Of a stretch of 59,441 bases of DNA, positions 6,723 to 16,933 are shown one piece after another; the stretch's first letter is position 1, and each line of letters begins with the position of its first letter. The notes under the pieces are model-generated. The model was not told the origin of the DNA. It ran no database searches and was given only the letters and a program-made list of their open reading frames with translations. The stretch lies in NCBI GenBank assembly GCA_900544105.1, contig UQUC01000004.1, forward strand, positions 1-59,441. Reading direction: 5' to 3'. The stretch comes from an uncultured Oscillibacter sp. GTDB lineage: Bacteria > Bacillota > Clostridia > Oscillospirales > Oscillospiraceae. Made by a program: the position numbers and the translations under genes.

Positions 6723-8879
6723 TTGGAATATTACGCCCATATTTCAGACGATGGCCGCCGACAGACGGTGGCAGAGCATCTGACAGGAACCGCAGCGCTG
6801 TGCCGCGCGTTTGCAGGTGCGTTCGGTGCGGAGGCAGAGGGAGAGTTGATGGGTCTCGCCCATGATATTGGCAAATGCACCGATAGCTTCCAAAAACGCT
6901 TGCTGGAGGACGGCCCCATTGTGGACCACGCCACCGCCGGTGCGGTGGCCTGCGCGCAGCTTTTGCGCACTTGTGCCGCCGCCTGTGTAGCTGGACATCA
7001 TAGCGGACTTCCTGATCTCGGAAACCCGCGAACAGACCGAGCAGGGGACGCGACCCTCTACGGGCGGCTCAAAAAAGGCTTGGAAGATCGGTATTTGGAC
7101 CGCTGCGGCGAGAGCGGTGCGGCGCTGCCGCAGATCCCGCCGGAAACGCCGGAACGGGATCTGTGGAAACTGTCATTCCGGACACGAATGCTCTATTCCT
7201 GTCTGGTTGATGCGGATTTTTTAGACACGGAGCGGTTCATGAACGGCGAGCGGGGCCGGGGCGGTTACGATAACCTGCCGACGCTTCTCAAGCGGCTGGA
7301 GGATTATATCGCACCGTGGCAGAATCCGAAAACAGAGCTGAACCGACTTCGCTGTAAAATGTTAAACGCCTGCATGGATGCGGGCAGTAAGCCAAAAGGC
7401 ATTTACACGCTGACGGTGCCCACCGGCGGCGGGAAAACAGTAGCCTCCCTCGCCTTTGCCCTGCGTCATGCAGTGGCCAACGGCATGAAGCGGGTAATCT
7501 ATGTCATTCCCTACACCTCCATCATTGAACAGAACGCGGGGGTATTTCGGAATGTTCTGGGAGACGGCAATGTGCTGGAGCACCACTCCGGCGTGGAGTT
7601 CGACCTCTCCGATGGTGCGTCGCCCGAGGAGATACGCCGGGCGCTAGCGTCAGAAAACTGGGATATGCCGTTGGTGGTGACAACGGCGGCGCGATTTTTC
7701 GATTCCCTGTACGCAAACCGTTCCTCCAAATGCCGCAAGCTCCACAACCTTGCAAACAGCGTTATCATTTTCGACGAAGCGCAGATGCTGCCCCTGTGCC
7801 ACCTGCGGCCCTGTGTGGCGGCAATGGCATCGCTGGCGGAGCATGTCGGCTCCACGCTGGTGTTGTGTACTGCCACGCAGCCGTCCCTGGGCGATCTGCT
7901 GCGCACCTATGCGCCGGAGCATACCGTGACGGAGTTGTGCCCCCAGACGGAGGAGGTATATGATCGCTTTCGCCGTGTGACCTTCCGGCAGGCCGGGATT
8001 TTGGAGGATGAAGCGCTGGCAGAACAGTTGGGCGAATACAAACAGGTGCTCTGCGTGGTCAACAGCCGAAAGGCGGCACAGCAGATTTTTGACCGCCTAC
8101 CTCAAGAGGGCAGCTTCCATCTTTCAACGCTGATGATTCCTGCGCAGAGACAGATGATTTTGGAGGAAATTCGGCAGAGATTGAAGGATGGCGAGCCGTG
8201 CCGCGTGGTGTCTACATCCCTTATCGAGGCAGGTGTAGATGTGGACTTTCCTACGGTCTACCGTGAACTGGCGGGACTGGATTCCATTCTGCAAGCGGCA
8301 GGGCGCTGCAACCGGGAGGGAAAGCGGTCAGCGGAGGAAAGTGTCGTAACGGTCTTCGAGCGGACGGAGTTGCCGCCGCTTTTATTCCGCACGGCTGTGG
8401 GCGCAACGCGCTATGCACTGGAGGACGGGCGTGACCCCGCCGCACAGGAAACCATGCAGCGGTATTTCTGCGAACTGCGCGCACTGAGTGGGGAAACCCT
8501 TGACAAGTATGGCGTTGTCAAGGCCTTTGAAACGGGTATCAGCGGTTGTACGCTACCCTTCCGCACCGTGGCAGAGAGATTTCACTTCATCGACGAAAAT
8601 ACGCGCACCGTCTATGTGCCCGTCGGCGAGGGTGCGGCGTTGGTGGAACAGCTGAAGGCGGGGGAGTGCTCTAAGGAACTTTATCGCGCACTGGGTCGAT
8701 ACGCCGTTTCTGTGTATGACCAACATTTCAAGGCGCTGTATGCCGCCGGTGCGCTGCTGACCGCGCGGGATGTTCCTGCTTTGGACGAAGACAGTGCTAT
8801 TCTTGCGGATCTGACGCTATATGACGAGAGGACAGGTCTCACGCTGGAACCGGAAATGGGAAAAGCTGATTTCGTATAG
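6723..8879 (+). CDS. cas3: Type I-C CRISPR-associated helicase-nuclease Cas3
   Basis: A 718-residue protein that unwinds and degrades target DNA after Cascade binding. The N-terminal HD nuclease has H near residue 17 and GLAHDIGK near residues 43-50. The helicase has VPTGGGKT (Walker A), IIFDEAQML (DEAQ box), SLIEAGVDVDFP and QAAGRCNREG (motif VI). Translation should begin at TTG 6723, 7 bp after GGGAGG; no ATG fits. All motifs are intact. It is first of seven tightly packed cas genes in the canonical I-C order, separated from cas5c by 73 bp. Confidence 0.96.
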   Translation: MEYYAHISDDGRRQTVAEHLTGTAALCRAFAGAFGAEAEGELMGLAHDIGKCTDSFQKRLLEDGPIVDHATAGAVACAQLLRTCAAACVAGHHSGLPDLGNPRTDRAGDATLYGRLKKGLEDRYLDRCGESGAALPQIPPETPERDLWKLSFRTRMLYSCLVDADFLDTERFMNGERGRGGYDNLPTLLKRLEDYIAPWQNPKTELNRLRCKMLNACMDAGSKPKGIYTLTVPTGGGKTVASLAFALRHAVANGMKRVIYVIPYTSIIEQNAGVFRNVLGDGNVLEHHSGVEFDLSDGASPEEIRRALASENWDMPLVVTTAARFFDSLYANRSSKCRKLHNLANSVIIFDEAQMLPLCHLRPCVAAMASLAEHVGSTLVLCTATQPSLGDLLRTYAPEHTVTELCPQTEEVYDRFRRVTFRQAGILEDEALAEQLGEYKQVLCVVNSRKAAQQIFDRLPQEGSFHLSTLMIPAQRQMILEEIRQRLKDGEPCRVVSTSLIEAGVDVDFPTVYRELAGLDSILQAAGRCNREGKRSAEESVVTVFERTELPPLLFRTAVGATRYALEDGRDPAAQETMQRYFCELRALSGETLDKYGVVKAFETGISGCTLPFRTVAERFHFIDENTRTVYVPVGEGAALVEQLKAGECSKELYRALGRYAVSVYDQHFKALYAAGALLTARDVPALDEDSAILADLTLYDERTGLTLEPEMGKADFV

Positions 8880-8952
8880 TCCGGTTTATGGGACACAGTA
8901 TTGTTTATATTCTAATAAGAACCAGAGGAATAGAGAAGAGAGGAGTGATCCA

Positions 8953-9615
8953 ATGCCGATCCAAGTAGAGGTATGGGGCGACTATGCCTGCTTCACGCGT
9001 CCGGAGATGAAGACAGAACGCGTCAGCTACGATGTGATGACGCCTTCGGCGGCGCGGGGGCTGTTAGAGAGCGTTTACTGGCACCCCGGCCTCAGATGGA
9101 TGATCGACCGCATCCGTGTGTGCAGTCCCATCCGTTTCACGAACATCCGCCGCAACGAGGTGAAGGATGTCATCAGCGCCAATAAGGTGAAAGCGGTGAT
9201 GAACGGCGGGACGGGAGAACTGTATCTGGCTGCCTCAGAGAGTATTCAACAGCGGGCGGCCATGGTGCTGCGAGACGTCCATTATGTCATCGACGCCCAC
9301 TTTGAGATGACACCTGCCGCCGCACCGGGGGACAACCACGGCAAATTTCAGGACATCGTCAAGCGGCGGCTGGAACGAGGGCAGTGTTACAGTATGCCTT
9401 ACCTTGGTACACGGGAATTTCCCGCCCACTTTCGCCGCTGCGCCGAGCTGCCGCCTTGTCCCGATGAACTGAAGGGCACAAGGGACTTGGGTTGGATGCT
9501 CTGGGATATGGATTATCGTGATCCGGAGAACATTACGCCAAAATTCTTCCGGGCGGAGCTGGTGGACGGCGTGATGATCGTCCCTCCGCCGGACAGCGGG
9601 GAGGTGAGGGGATGA
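8953..9615 (+). CDS. cas5c: Type I-C Cas5c (crRNA-processing endoribonuclease)
   Basis: A 220-residue Cas5d/c protein starting at ATG 8953 behind AGAGGAGTG. In type I-C it replaces Cas6 as the enzyme that cuts pre-crRNA and caps the 5' handle. Visible family features are the N-terminal strand with GDYACFTRPEM, SYDVMTPSAARGLLE and the repeat-contacting stretch RFTNIRRNEVKD. The C-terminal part contains the glycine-turn segment YLGTREFPA. It overlaps cas8c by ATGA. Confidence 0.95.
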   Translation: MPIQVEVWGDYACFTRPEMKTERVSYDVMTPSAARGLLESVYWHPGLRWMIDRIRVCSPIRFTNIRRNEVKDVISANKVKAVMNGGTGELYLAASESIQQRAAMVLRDVHYVIDAHFEMTPAAAPGDNHGKFQDIVKRRLERGQCYSMPYLGTREFPAHFRRCAELPPCPDELKGTRDLGWMLWDMDYRDPENITPKFFRAELVDGVMIVPPPDSGEVRG

Positions 9616-11354
9616 TCCTACAAGCACTGACGCGGTATTATGAGGATCTGCTCGCCCAGGGGAAGATCGATGCTCCCGGCTGGGCCCCCGCAAAGATCAG
9701 CTTTGCGCTGTATCTGGATGAAACCGGCGAACTAACACAGGTCGTGCCCACAATGGAGGACGTAACGAAGGGAAAGAAAACCGTCCGGCAGCCGCAGACC
9801 ATGGCACTGCCTGCGGCGGTAAAGCGCACAGTCGGCATTGCGTCGAACTTTTTGTGGGACAATTCCTCCTATTTGCTAGGTATCGACCAAAAGGGCAAAC
9901 CGGAGCGCAGCCGAGACTGTTTCGCCGCGGCGGCGCAGCTGCACCACGCAGTGCTGGATGGTGTTGATTCCCCCGCCGCTCGCTCAATTCTGGCATTTTT
10001 CGACAACTGGAAACCGGAAAACGCAGTGGAGCACACGGCCCTTGCCGGACAGCTCAACGAAGTAACGGCAGGCGGAAATCTCATGTTCCGCGCTGCCGGG
10101 ATCTACCCGCAGGAGGACGCCGCCATCCGAGAGGCGTGGCAGCGGTATCGGGAGAGCGGCGGTGCGGACGCGGTGCGAATGCAGTGCCTTGTAACAGGTA
10201 CGGAAGATGAGATCGCCGCCGTACATCCGTCGGTGAAGGGCGTCCGGGACGCGCAGTCCAGCGGCGCGGCGCTGGTCTCCTTCAATGCGCCGGCGTTCTG
10301 TTCCTACGGACACGAGCAGAATTTCAACGCCCCAGTGGGGAAATACGCTGCCTTTGCCTATACAGCCGCACTGAACCATCTGCTTGCCGATAAGGAAAAT
10401 GTGCAGACCATTGGCGACACCACGGTCATCTGCTGGGCGGAGGGTGCGGAAGACATCTACCAGACCTTCGGCGTGGCAGCGCTGTTCGGCGGCGGAAAAG
10501 CGGGACTGTCGGACGATGACCTTCGGGCCGCTCTCAAACGCTTAGCAAACGGTTTGCCCTGTGACGATCTGGGCATTGACCCCAATCGCCCGTTCTACAT
10601 TCTGGGGCTGGCTCCCAACGCGGCCCGGCTCTCCGTCCGCTTCTTTCTGCGGGATAGCTTCGGCGCGCTGATGAAGAATGTCAATGACCACTACGAGCGC
10701 ATGGAGATCGTGCGTCCTGCCTACGAAAAATTCACTTATCTGCCGCTGTGGGCACTGCTGCGGGAGACGGTGAACCTGAATTCCCGTGACAAAGTGCCAT
10801 CTCCCTCTATGGCTGGTGCAACGGCCCGTGCCATCTTTTCCGGCGGGCGCTACCCCGCCTCGCTGCTGGAGGCAACCATGCTCCGCATCCGCGCGGAGCG
10901 CCATATTACATGGGGGCGGGCGGCGATCATCAAAGCCTATTATCTGAAAAATCCACACGAGGACTGTCCGAAGGAGGTTTTGACCGTGAGTCTCAACGAA
11001 GCAAGCACCGATACCGCCTACACGCTGGGCCGCCTGTTTTCTGTCTACGAGGCGGTGCAGCAGACCGCGAATCCCGGCATCAACGCGACCATCAAGGATA
11101 AGTATTTCAACTCCGCGGCGGCGATGCCCGCCAGCATCTTTCCAGTACTGAACAACCTGTACCAGAAGCATCTGCGCAAGCTGGAGGGAGGACAGCGCGT
11201 TTACTATGACAAGCAGGTCATGGCACTCAAGGGCATTTTAGGCGAAAGCTACCCAGCCCGCATGACGCTGGCACAGCAGGGGGCTTTTGATCTCGGTTAC
11301 TATCATCAGACGCAGAAGCGTTTTACCAAAAAGGAGGAAGAGAACAATGTCTGA
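9612..11354 (+). CDS. cas8c: Type I-C Cas8c (Csd1), Cascade large subunit
   Basis: A 580-residue protein of the Csd1 family, the usual length. It recognises the PAM and holds the nontarget strand. Recognisable features include the N-terminal LTRYYEDLLAQGKI, the SNFLWDNSSYLLG region near residue 80 and the FFLRDSFG and LLEATMLRIRAE segments. The C-terminal part of the reading frame contains the in-frame start region typical of a separate Cas11c small subunit, but I cannot show that such a product is made. It overlaps cas7c by 8 bp. Confidence 0.95.
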   Translation: MILQALTRYYEDLLAQGKIDAPGWAPAKISFALYLDETGELTQVVPTMEDVTKGKKTVRQPQTMALPAAVKRTVGIASNFLWDNSSYLLGIDQKGKPERSRDCFAAAAQLHHAVLDGVDSPAARSILAFFDNWKPENAVEHTALAGQLNEVTAGGNLMFRAAGIYPQEDAAIREAWQRYRESGGADAVRMQCLVTGTEDEIAAVHPSVKGVRDAQSSGAALVSFNAPAFCSYGHEQNFNAPVGKYAAFAYTAALNHLLADKENVQTIGDTTVICWAEGAEDIYQTFGVAALFGGGKAGLSDDDLRAALKRLANGLPCDDLGIDPNRPFYILGLAPNAARLSVRFFLRDSFGALMKNVNDHYERMEIVRPAYEKFTYLPLWALLRETVNLNSRDKVPSPSMAGATARAIFSGGRYPASLLEATMLRIRAERHITWGRAAIIKAYYLKNPHEDCPKEVLTVSLNEASTDTAYTLGRLFSVYEAVQQTANPGINATIKDKYFNSAAAMPASIFPVLNNLYQKHLRKLEGGQRVYYDKQVMALKGILGESYPARMTLAQQGAFDLGYYHQTQKRFTKKEEENNV

Positions 11355-12237
11355 ACCCATCAAAAACCGCTATGAATTTGTGGTGCTGTTCGATGTGGAG
11401 AACGGCAATCCCAATGGCGACCCTGATGCGGGCAATATGCCCCGCGTGGACCCCGAGATCGGCTACGGCCTTGTGACGGACGTGTGCCTCAAGCGCAAGA
11501 TCCGTAATTATGTGGAGATGGCTAAAGAAGGGGAGAACGGCTATCGCATCTACATTAAGGACGGCGTTCCTCTGAACACCAGCGATAAGGAGGCCTGCGC
11601 CTATGTGGGGGTTGACCCGGACAAGCTGAAGGATGCAAAGAAAAAGGACGAGCATCTGGACGAAAAGCTCCGGGACTTCATGTGCGACAACTTCTACGAT
11701 ATTCGTACCTTCGGCGCGGTGATGACCACCTTTGTGAAGGGAGCTCTCAACTGCGGTCAGGTGCGGGGACCAGTGCAGCTTGGTTTTGCCCGCAGCGTCG
11801 ATCCTATTCTGCCGCAGGAGGTGACCATCACCCGCGTGGCCATCACTACCGAGGCGGACGCAGAGAAGAAGGGCACGGAGATGGGCCGCAAGTACATCGT
11901 ACCCTACGGCCTGTACCGGGCAGAGGGCTATGTCTCCGCCAACCTTGCCCGCAAGACCACCGGCTTTTCTCAGGAGGACCTTGACCTGCTGTGGACGGCC
12001 ATTTTGAATATGTTCGAGAACGACCACTCCGCCGCCCGGGGTAAGATGGCCGTCCGGGAACTGATCGTTTTCAAGCATGACTGCGAGTTGGGCTGTGCCC
12101 CGGCCCATAAGCTCTTTGAACTGGTGAAAGCGGTGCGGAAGGACGGCGTGACTACGCCCAGAAGCTATGAAGATTATACCGTCACCGTAGACGAAGAGAA
12201 ACTGCCGGAGGGCGTGACCTGCACGCGGATGGGGTGA
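11347..12237 (+). CDS. cas7c: Type I-C Cas7c (Csd2), Cascade backbone
   Basis: A 296-residue Cas7 protein that polymerises along the crRNA. The start at ATG 11347 has AAGGAGGAAGAGAAC upstream inside the cas8c end. Family markers are RYEFVVLFDVENGNPNGDPD at the N-terminus, IRTFGAVM and FVKGALNCGQVRGPVQL near residues 120-145, and SRDKV-like loop regions. Its stop overlaps the GTG start of cas4. Confidence 0.96.
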   Translation: MSEPIKNRYEFVVLFDVENGNPNGDPDAGNMPRVDPEIGYGLVTDVCLKRKIRNYVEMAKEGENGYRIYIKDGVPLNTSDKEACAYVGVDPDKLKDAKKKDEHLDEKLRDFMCDNFYDIRTFGAVMTTFVKGALNCGQVRGPVQLGFARSVDPILPQEVTITRVAITTEADAEKKGTEMGRKYIVPYGLYRAEGYVSANLARKTTGFSQEDLDLLWTAILNMFENDHSAARGKMAVRELIVFKHDCELGCAPAHKLFELVKAVRKDGVTTPRSYEDYTVTVDEEKLPEGVTCTRMG

Positions 12238-12896
12238 TCTATTCCGAGGATGATTTCCTTCAACTCTCCGGTTTGCAGCACTTCAAGTTCTGCCGCCGCC
12301 AGTGGGCGCTCATCCATGTTGAGAATCAGTGGGCGGAAAATTCCCGCACCACCGACGGGGCAATCCTTCACGAAAACGCCCACAACGGCGGGTTTGCCGA
12401 GAGCCGGGGAGACCTCCTCATCACCCGTGATATGCGTATTTTTTCCCAGACGCTGGGTGTGTCCGGCGCCTGCGATGTGTTGGAGTTCCACCGGGGCAAG
12501 ATCGGTATTCCGCTCAAAGGCCGGGAGGGGCTGTGGCAGCCTTATCCCGTGGAATATAAGCGGGGGAAACCAAAAGAGAACACGGCAGATGCCCTCCAAC
12601 TCTGTGGACAGGCTATGTGTCTGGAGGAAATGCTCTGCTGCGAAATTCCGCAGGGTGCGCTGTATTACGGCGAGCCTCACCGCCGCACTGAAGTAGATTT
12701 TACACCGGAGCTGCGTCAGGAGGTAACAGATCTCTTAACCGAAATGCACGAGCTTTACCGGCGCGGCTACACGCCTAAGGTGAAGCCGTCAAAGTCCTGC
12801 AATGCCTGTTCCCTGAAGGAACTGTGTCTGCCAAAACTGCTGCGGAGCAGATCTGTTTCCGCGTATTTGCGCGGCGCCATGGAGGACGAGCCATGA
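12234..12896 (+). CDS. cas4: CRISPR-associated exonuclease Cas4
   Basis: A 220-residue RecB-like nuclease with an iron-sulfur cluster that trims prespacers with the right PAM end. It starts at GTG 12234 in a GTGA overlap with cas7c. The first cluster cysteine is in FKFCRRQW and the other three are in SCNACSLKELC near the C-terminus. The nuclease motif PVEYKRGKPKE carries the E-x-K signature near residue 107. It overlaps cas1 by ATGA. Confidence 0.95.
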   Translation: MIYSEDDFLQLSGLQHFKFCRRQWALIHVENQWAENSRTTDGAILHENAHNGGFAESRGDLLITRDMRIFSQTLGVSGACDVLEFHRGKIGIPLKGREGLWQPYPVEYKRGKPKENTADALQLCGQAMCLEEMLCCEIPQGALYYGEPHRRTEVDFTPELRQEVTDLLTEMHELYRRGYTPKVKPSKSCNACSLKELCLPKLLRSRSVSAYLRGAMEDEP

Positions 12897-13924
12897 GACA
12901 GCTATTGAATACGCTTTTTGTCACCTCGGAGAATATCTACCTCTCCTTGGATGGTGAAAATGTGGTGGCGAACCGGGGCGGGGAAACCGTTGCCCGGTAT
13001 CCGCTGCACACGCTGCAAAGCATCGTCACCTTTTCTTATGCGGGAGCGTCACCCGCCCTGATGGGAAAATGTGCGCAGCGGGAGATCGGACTGGCGTTTT
13101 GCTCGCAGAGCGGGAAGTTCCTTGCCCGCGTGTCCGGGCAGATGCAGGGAAATGTCCTGCTGCGGCGGATGCAGTACCGCGTGGCGGATGACCCATCGCA
13201 AAGCTGTCGCATAGCCCGGAATATGATTTTCGGAAAGGTCTACAATGCCCGATGGAGCGTGGAGCGTACCCGGCGGGATCATGCTCCGCGTGTCGATGGT
13301 CAGCGGTTTTCCGCCGTATCCCAACAGCTGCAAGGACTGCTGCCGCAAATCGCGGCGGAGACCTCTCCGGACAGTCTGCGGGGGTTGGAGGGCATTGGCG
13401 CGGCGGCGTATTTCAGCGTATTGGATGAAATGATCTTGCAGGGAAAGGAAACCTTTTTCTTTCGTGAGCGCAGCCGCCGTCCGCCGCTGGACGCCTTTAA
13501 CGCCATGCTGTCCTTTGCTTACAGCCTGCTTGCCCATGACTGCGCTTCGGCACTGGAAAGCGTGGGACTGGACGCCTATGTGGGCTATCTTCACACGGAT
13601 CGGCCTGGGCGGGAATCGCTGGCGCTGGATCTGATGGAGGAACTGCGTCCCTGTTTTGCTGACCGCTTTGTACTCACGCTTATCAACAACCGCATAATAA
13701 AACCTTCCAACTTTGAATTTCGGGAAAGCGGCGCGGTGCTGCTGGCAGAGGAAGGGCGCAGAACATTTCTTCAAAAGTGGCAGGAGCGGAAGCGGGAGAC
13801 CATCACCCACCCGTTTTTAGAGGAAAAGCTGCCGTGGGGGTTGGTACCGTATGTACAGAGCTTGCTGCTGGCGCGGTATCTGCGGGGCGATCTGGAGGAA
13901 TATCCGCCGTTTTTGTGGAAGTGA
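12893..13924 (+). CDS. cas1: CRISPR integrase Cas1
   Basis: A 343-residue Cas1 of the I-C type, which with Cas2 inserts spacers at the leader end. The start at ATG 12893 lies in an ATGA overlap with cas4. Metal-binding residues are visible as E in LRGLEGIGAAAYF (about residue 165), H in YVGYLHTDRPGR and E in LALDLMEELRP. The complete catalytic set suggests the array can still acquire spacers. Confidence 0.96.
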   Translation: MRQLLNTLFVTSENIYLSLDGENVVANRGGETVARYPLHTLQSIVTFSYAGASPALMGKCAQREIGLAFCSQSGKFLARVSGQMQGNVLLRRMQYRVADDPSQSCRIARNMIFGKVYNARWSVERTRRDHAPRVDGQRFSAVSQQLQGLLPQIAAETSPDSLRGLEGIGAAAYFSVLDEMILQGKETFFFRERSRRPPLDAFNAMLSFAYSLLAHDCASALESVGLDAYVGYLHTDRPGRESLALDLMEELRPCFADRFVLTLINNRIIKPSNFEFRESGAVLLAEEGRRTFLQKWQERKRETITHPFLEEKLPWGLVPYVQSLLLARYLRGDLEEYPPFLWK

Positions 13925-13931
13925 GGGGCGT

Positions 13932-14222
13932 ATGCTGGTACTCATCACCTATGATGTCAATACAGAAGATGCCGCTGGGCGCAGGCGTCTGCGGCAGATC
14001 GCCAAGCAGTGTGTCAACTACGGTCAACGAGTGCAGAATTCCGTGTTTGAGTGTCTGTTGGACACGGCTCAGTGCCGCAGTTTGCAAAATAAGCTCTGCA
14101 AGCTCATGGATCCGGAGCGGGATAGTCTGCGGTTTTACTACTTGGGAAAAAAGTACGAAAGCAAAATCGAGCACTTTGGCTGCAAGCAGACATACCTTCC
14201 GGAAGATCCAATGATCTTGTAG
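13932..14222 (+). CDS. cas2: CRISPR adaptation protein Cas2
   Basis: A 96-residue Cas2, ferredoxin-like fold, starting at ATG 13932, 7 bp after cas1. MLVLITYDVNTED carries the conserved Asp at the end of strand 1, and NYGQRVQNSVFECLL the next helix-strand. Bridges two Cas1 dimers during spacer insertion. It is the last gene before the array leader. Confidence 0.96.
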   Translation: MLVLITYDVNTEDAAGRRRLRQIAKQCVNYGQRVQNSVFECLLDTAQCRSLQNKLCKLMDPERDSLRFYYLGKKYESKIEHFGCKQTYLPEDPMIL

Positions 14223-14393
14223 TGCGAAGGGGAAGCGTACAGATTTTTCCCATGCGGTTCGCACTGCAAATCAAAAAGGTGTTCCTGTATTTATATGTAG
14301 AAAAGCGCTTTAAAAGGCGGCGTTTTGCGTGAAATTGTCTAAAAATTGCCTTTTGTCGCAAAAGTGTGTAAAGTAATTTTGTATACTTTTGCT
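14223..14393 (+). promoter_or_regulatory. CRISPR leader
   Basis: 171 bp of A/T-rich noncoding DNA between cas2 and the first repeat. TATACT at about 14382-14387, 6 bp before the first repeat, is a plausible -10 box for the pre-crRNA. The leader lies upstream of the most uniform repeats, as expected for the acquiring end. Confidence 0.7.
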
Positions 14394-16719
14394 GTCGCGC
14401 CCCGCATGGGGCGCGTGGATTGAAATATGAGTAGGTGAGTGTTGATGCCGTGGATCACTGGTCGCGCCCCGCATGGGGCGCGTGGATTGAAATCTCTATT
14501 CCCGGTTATCAACTGATTGAAAACGCTGGTCGCGCCCCGCATGGGGCGCGTGGATTGAAATCAGTAAGGAGCATCGGCATTAGGTGTGGGATAGTCAGTC
14601 GCGCCCCGCATGGGGCGCGTGGATTGAAATTGTGAACTATATCAAGCGCACTAAGCCACGTCTCGTCGCGCCCCGCATGGGGCGCGTGGATTGAAATACA
14701 ATCCCACAACACCCACAGAGTACCAGAGGGGCGTCGCGCCCCGCATGGGGCGCGTGGATTGAAATATCCTGGATGCCAAAAACAAGCTGGTATATTGCTC
14801 GTCGCGCCCCGCATGGGGCGCGTGGATTGAAATCGCGTGAAGGGGGGCATGCGGTCAACCGAGGCCGTCGCGCCCCGCATGGGGCGCGTGGATTGAAATT
14901 CCAGGGACATCGTCACCGGCGCGGATGGCACCTAGTCGCGCCCCGCATGGGGCGCGTGGATTGAAATATAGTTTAAGCATAGGTAACGTGTTATTTGTAA
15001 TAGTCGCGCCCCGCATGGGGCGCGTGGATTGAAATCAATTCGAAATGAACAACGCCGTCCAGCGGATAAGTCGCGCCCCGCATGGGGCGCGTGGATTGAA
15101 ATCATAAACCGTACTTATCCCCCGTCCCTCGTCCATCGTCGCGCCCCGCATGGGGCGCGTGGATTGAAATAACCGGTTTTAACTGTTCTTGTCCTCGTTG
15201 ACCCGTCGCGCCCCGCATGGGGCGCGTGGATTGAAATGTCTAAACCAGTGGATCTCCACCAAAGATGTGGGGTCGCGCCCCGCATGGGGCGCGTGGATTG
15301 AAATTGGAGTGTCAGGCGCTGGATCTGGAGGTGGGTTGGTCGCGCCCCGCATGGGGCGCGTGGATTGAAATCACCTGCCGTGGTGCAATACCTCTGGACC
15401 TGGGGCAGCGGTCGCGCCCCGCATGGGGCGCGTGGATTGAAATGTGTCCACTTGGTTGTCTCTGTGCCGTCCCATTCAGTCGCGCCCCGCATGGGGCGCG
15501 TGGATTGAAATGTAACGCAAGAATATAAATAGCCGGAATCGAGGAGTCGCGCCCCGCATGGGGCGCGTGGATTGAAATAAGTTACAAAGAAAGTATAAGT
15601 GTAAAGTATACAGTCGCGCCCCGCATGGGGCGCGTGGATTGAAATTGCAAGAACCTACTGCTGTCGCTATTGCTACCAGTCGCGCCCCGCATGGGGCGCG
15701 TGGATTGAAATTTAGATTTCAGCCACCTGTCATAAACCTCAAACTGTCGCGCCCCGCATGGGGCGCGTGGATTGAAATATGGGCTTCTGGTTCTCATTTC
15801 CGTCCACCGCGCGTCGCGCCCCGCATGGGGCGCGTGGATTGAAATAACCGGTTTTAACTGTTCTTGTCCTCGTTGACCCGTCGCGCCCCGCATGGGGCGC
15901 GTGGATTGAAATACCTCGTCACCGGCGTTCAGGCTGACGGTCTGCTCGTCGCGCCCCGCACGGGGCGCGTGGATTGAAATCACTGCCTTGTGGTCAGTGT
16001 GTAGGCTGTCGCATTGTCGCGCCCCGCACGGGGCGCGTGGATTGAAATGACGTCGAAGAGTTTGTCGTAGTACCTCGGCGGGGTCGCGCCCCGCACGGGG
16101 CGCGTGGATTGAAATGCCGGGGGAGTGGCGGGATTCGCGCCCTTTGTCTGGTCGCGCCCCGCACGGGGCGCGTGGATTGAAATACCTATGGTGAGCGCTG
16201 GGATCGTGTATTCAAACGTCGCGCCCGCACGGGGCGCGTGGATTGAAATAGCGCCACTTCCTGCGGGATGGGATTGAGGATGACGTCGCGCCCCGCATGG
16301 GGCGCGTGGATTGAAATCCGTCTGGACGTTGCCGGAGACGATAAAAGCGGGTCGCGCCCCGCACGGGGCGCGTGGATTGAAATGCCTGTAAGGGGGTGGC
16401 CTTATGACCATGGCAACGTCGCACCCCGCGAGGGGTGCGTGGATTGAAATCTTTCCGGCTTCGGCTCTGCTGGCTCTGAGTCTGTCGCGCCCCGCGAGGG
16501 GGTGCGTGGATTGAAATAGATCAACTATGACGGTATAGCGTCCTCCGGTATTGTCGCGCCCCGCACGGGGCGCGTGGATTGAAATCCCATGGAGTTTATC
16601 TCCGCGCTGGAGCAGTACGTCGCGCCCCGCATAGGGTGCGTGGATTGAAATACCAAGGAGGTCCCGGAGGTGGGCCGCCACCCGTGGTCGCGCCCCGCGA
16701 GGGGCGCATGGATTGAAAT
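14394..16719 (+). CRISPR. Type I-C CRISPR array, 35 repeats and 34 spacers
   Basis: The repeat is 33 nt: it opens GTCGCGCCCCGCATGGGG and closes CGCGTGGATTGAAAT, with an 8-bp stem (CGCGCCCC/GGGGCGCG) and 4-nt loop, typical of type I-C. I count 35 copies by start position from 14394 to 16687. Spacers are 33-39 nt, mostly 34-35. Repeats 1-23 are identical. Repeats 24-28, 30 and 33 have GCAC in the loop, repeat 28 has also lost one C, and repeats 31, 32, 34 and 35 are further changed, as expected at the leader-distal end. The spacer at 15171-15204 recurs exactly at 15846-15879. No spacer matches another part of this window that I could find by eye. Confidence 0.98.
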
Positions 16720-16778
16720 AAGCTGCACGTTGATAGTGGCGCTATTGTCGTAATGCTCACTCACGCAGCAAAAAGCAA

Positions 16779-16804
16779 AACAGCGCGGCTTCCGCCACGC
16801 TGTT
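16779..16804 (-). terminator. Terminator for the minus-strand HipA-like gene
   Basis: Arms AACAGCG and CGCTGTT enclose an inner GG/CC pair. On the minus strand the stem is followed by TTTTGCTTTTTG. It lies between the array end and the converging gene at 16934. The remaining bases of 16720-16933 hold no gene. Confidence 0.7.
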
Positions 16805-16933
16805 CTCTCTTAACTTTATAAATCTGTCTATGCACCGCTATTCTTGTGGTGCTCAATCCGAGGCAAAAGCCGAAGAAATTACCGGCGGCATACCCTCAGC
16901 CGTTTCCGGAGCGCAAGGACCTCTCCATTTTGC

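Noticed and set aside
15442..15478. Ten-base match (CTCTGTGCCG) between a CRISPR spacer and the cotJC core
   Set aside because: Too short for targeting and unsupported by flanking sequence; most likely chance.
14339..16764. Many overlapping open frames of 60-233 codons with repeated RAPCGAR, STRPMRGAT and RAPHGARGL segments
   Set aside because: They are translations of the 33-nt CRISPR repeat and spacers in different frames, not genes.
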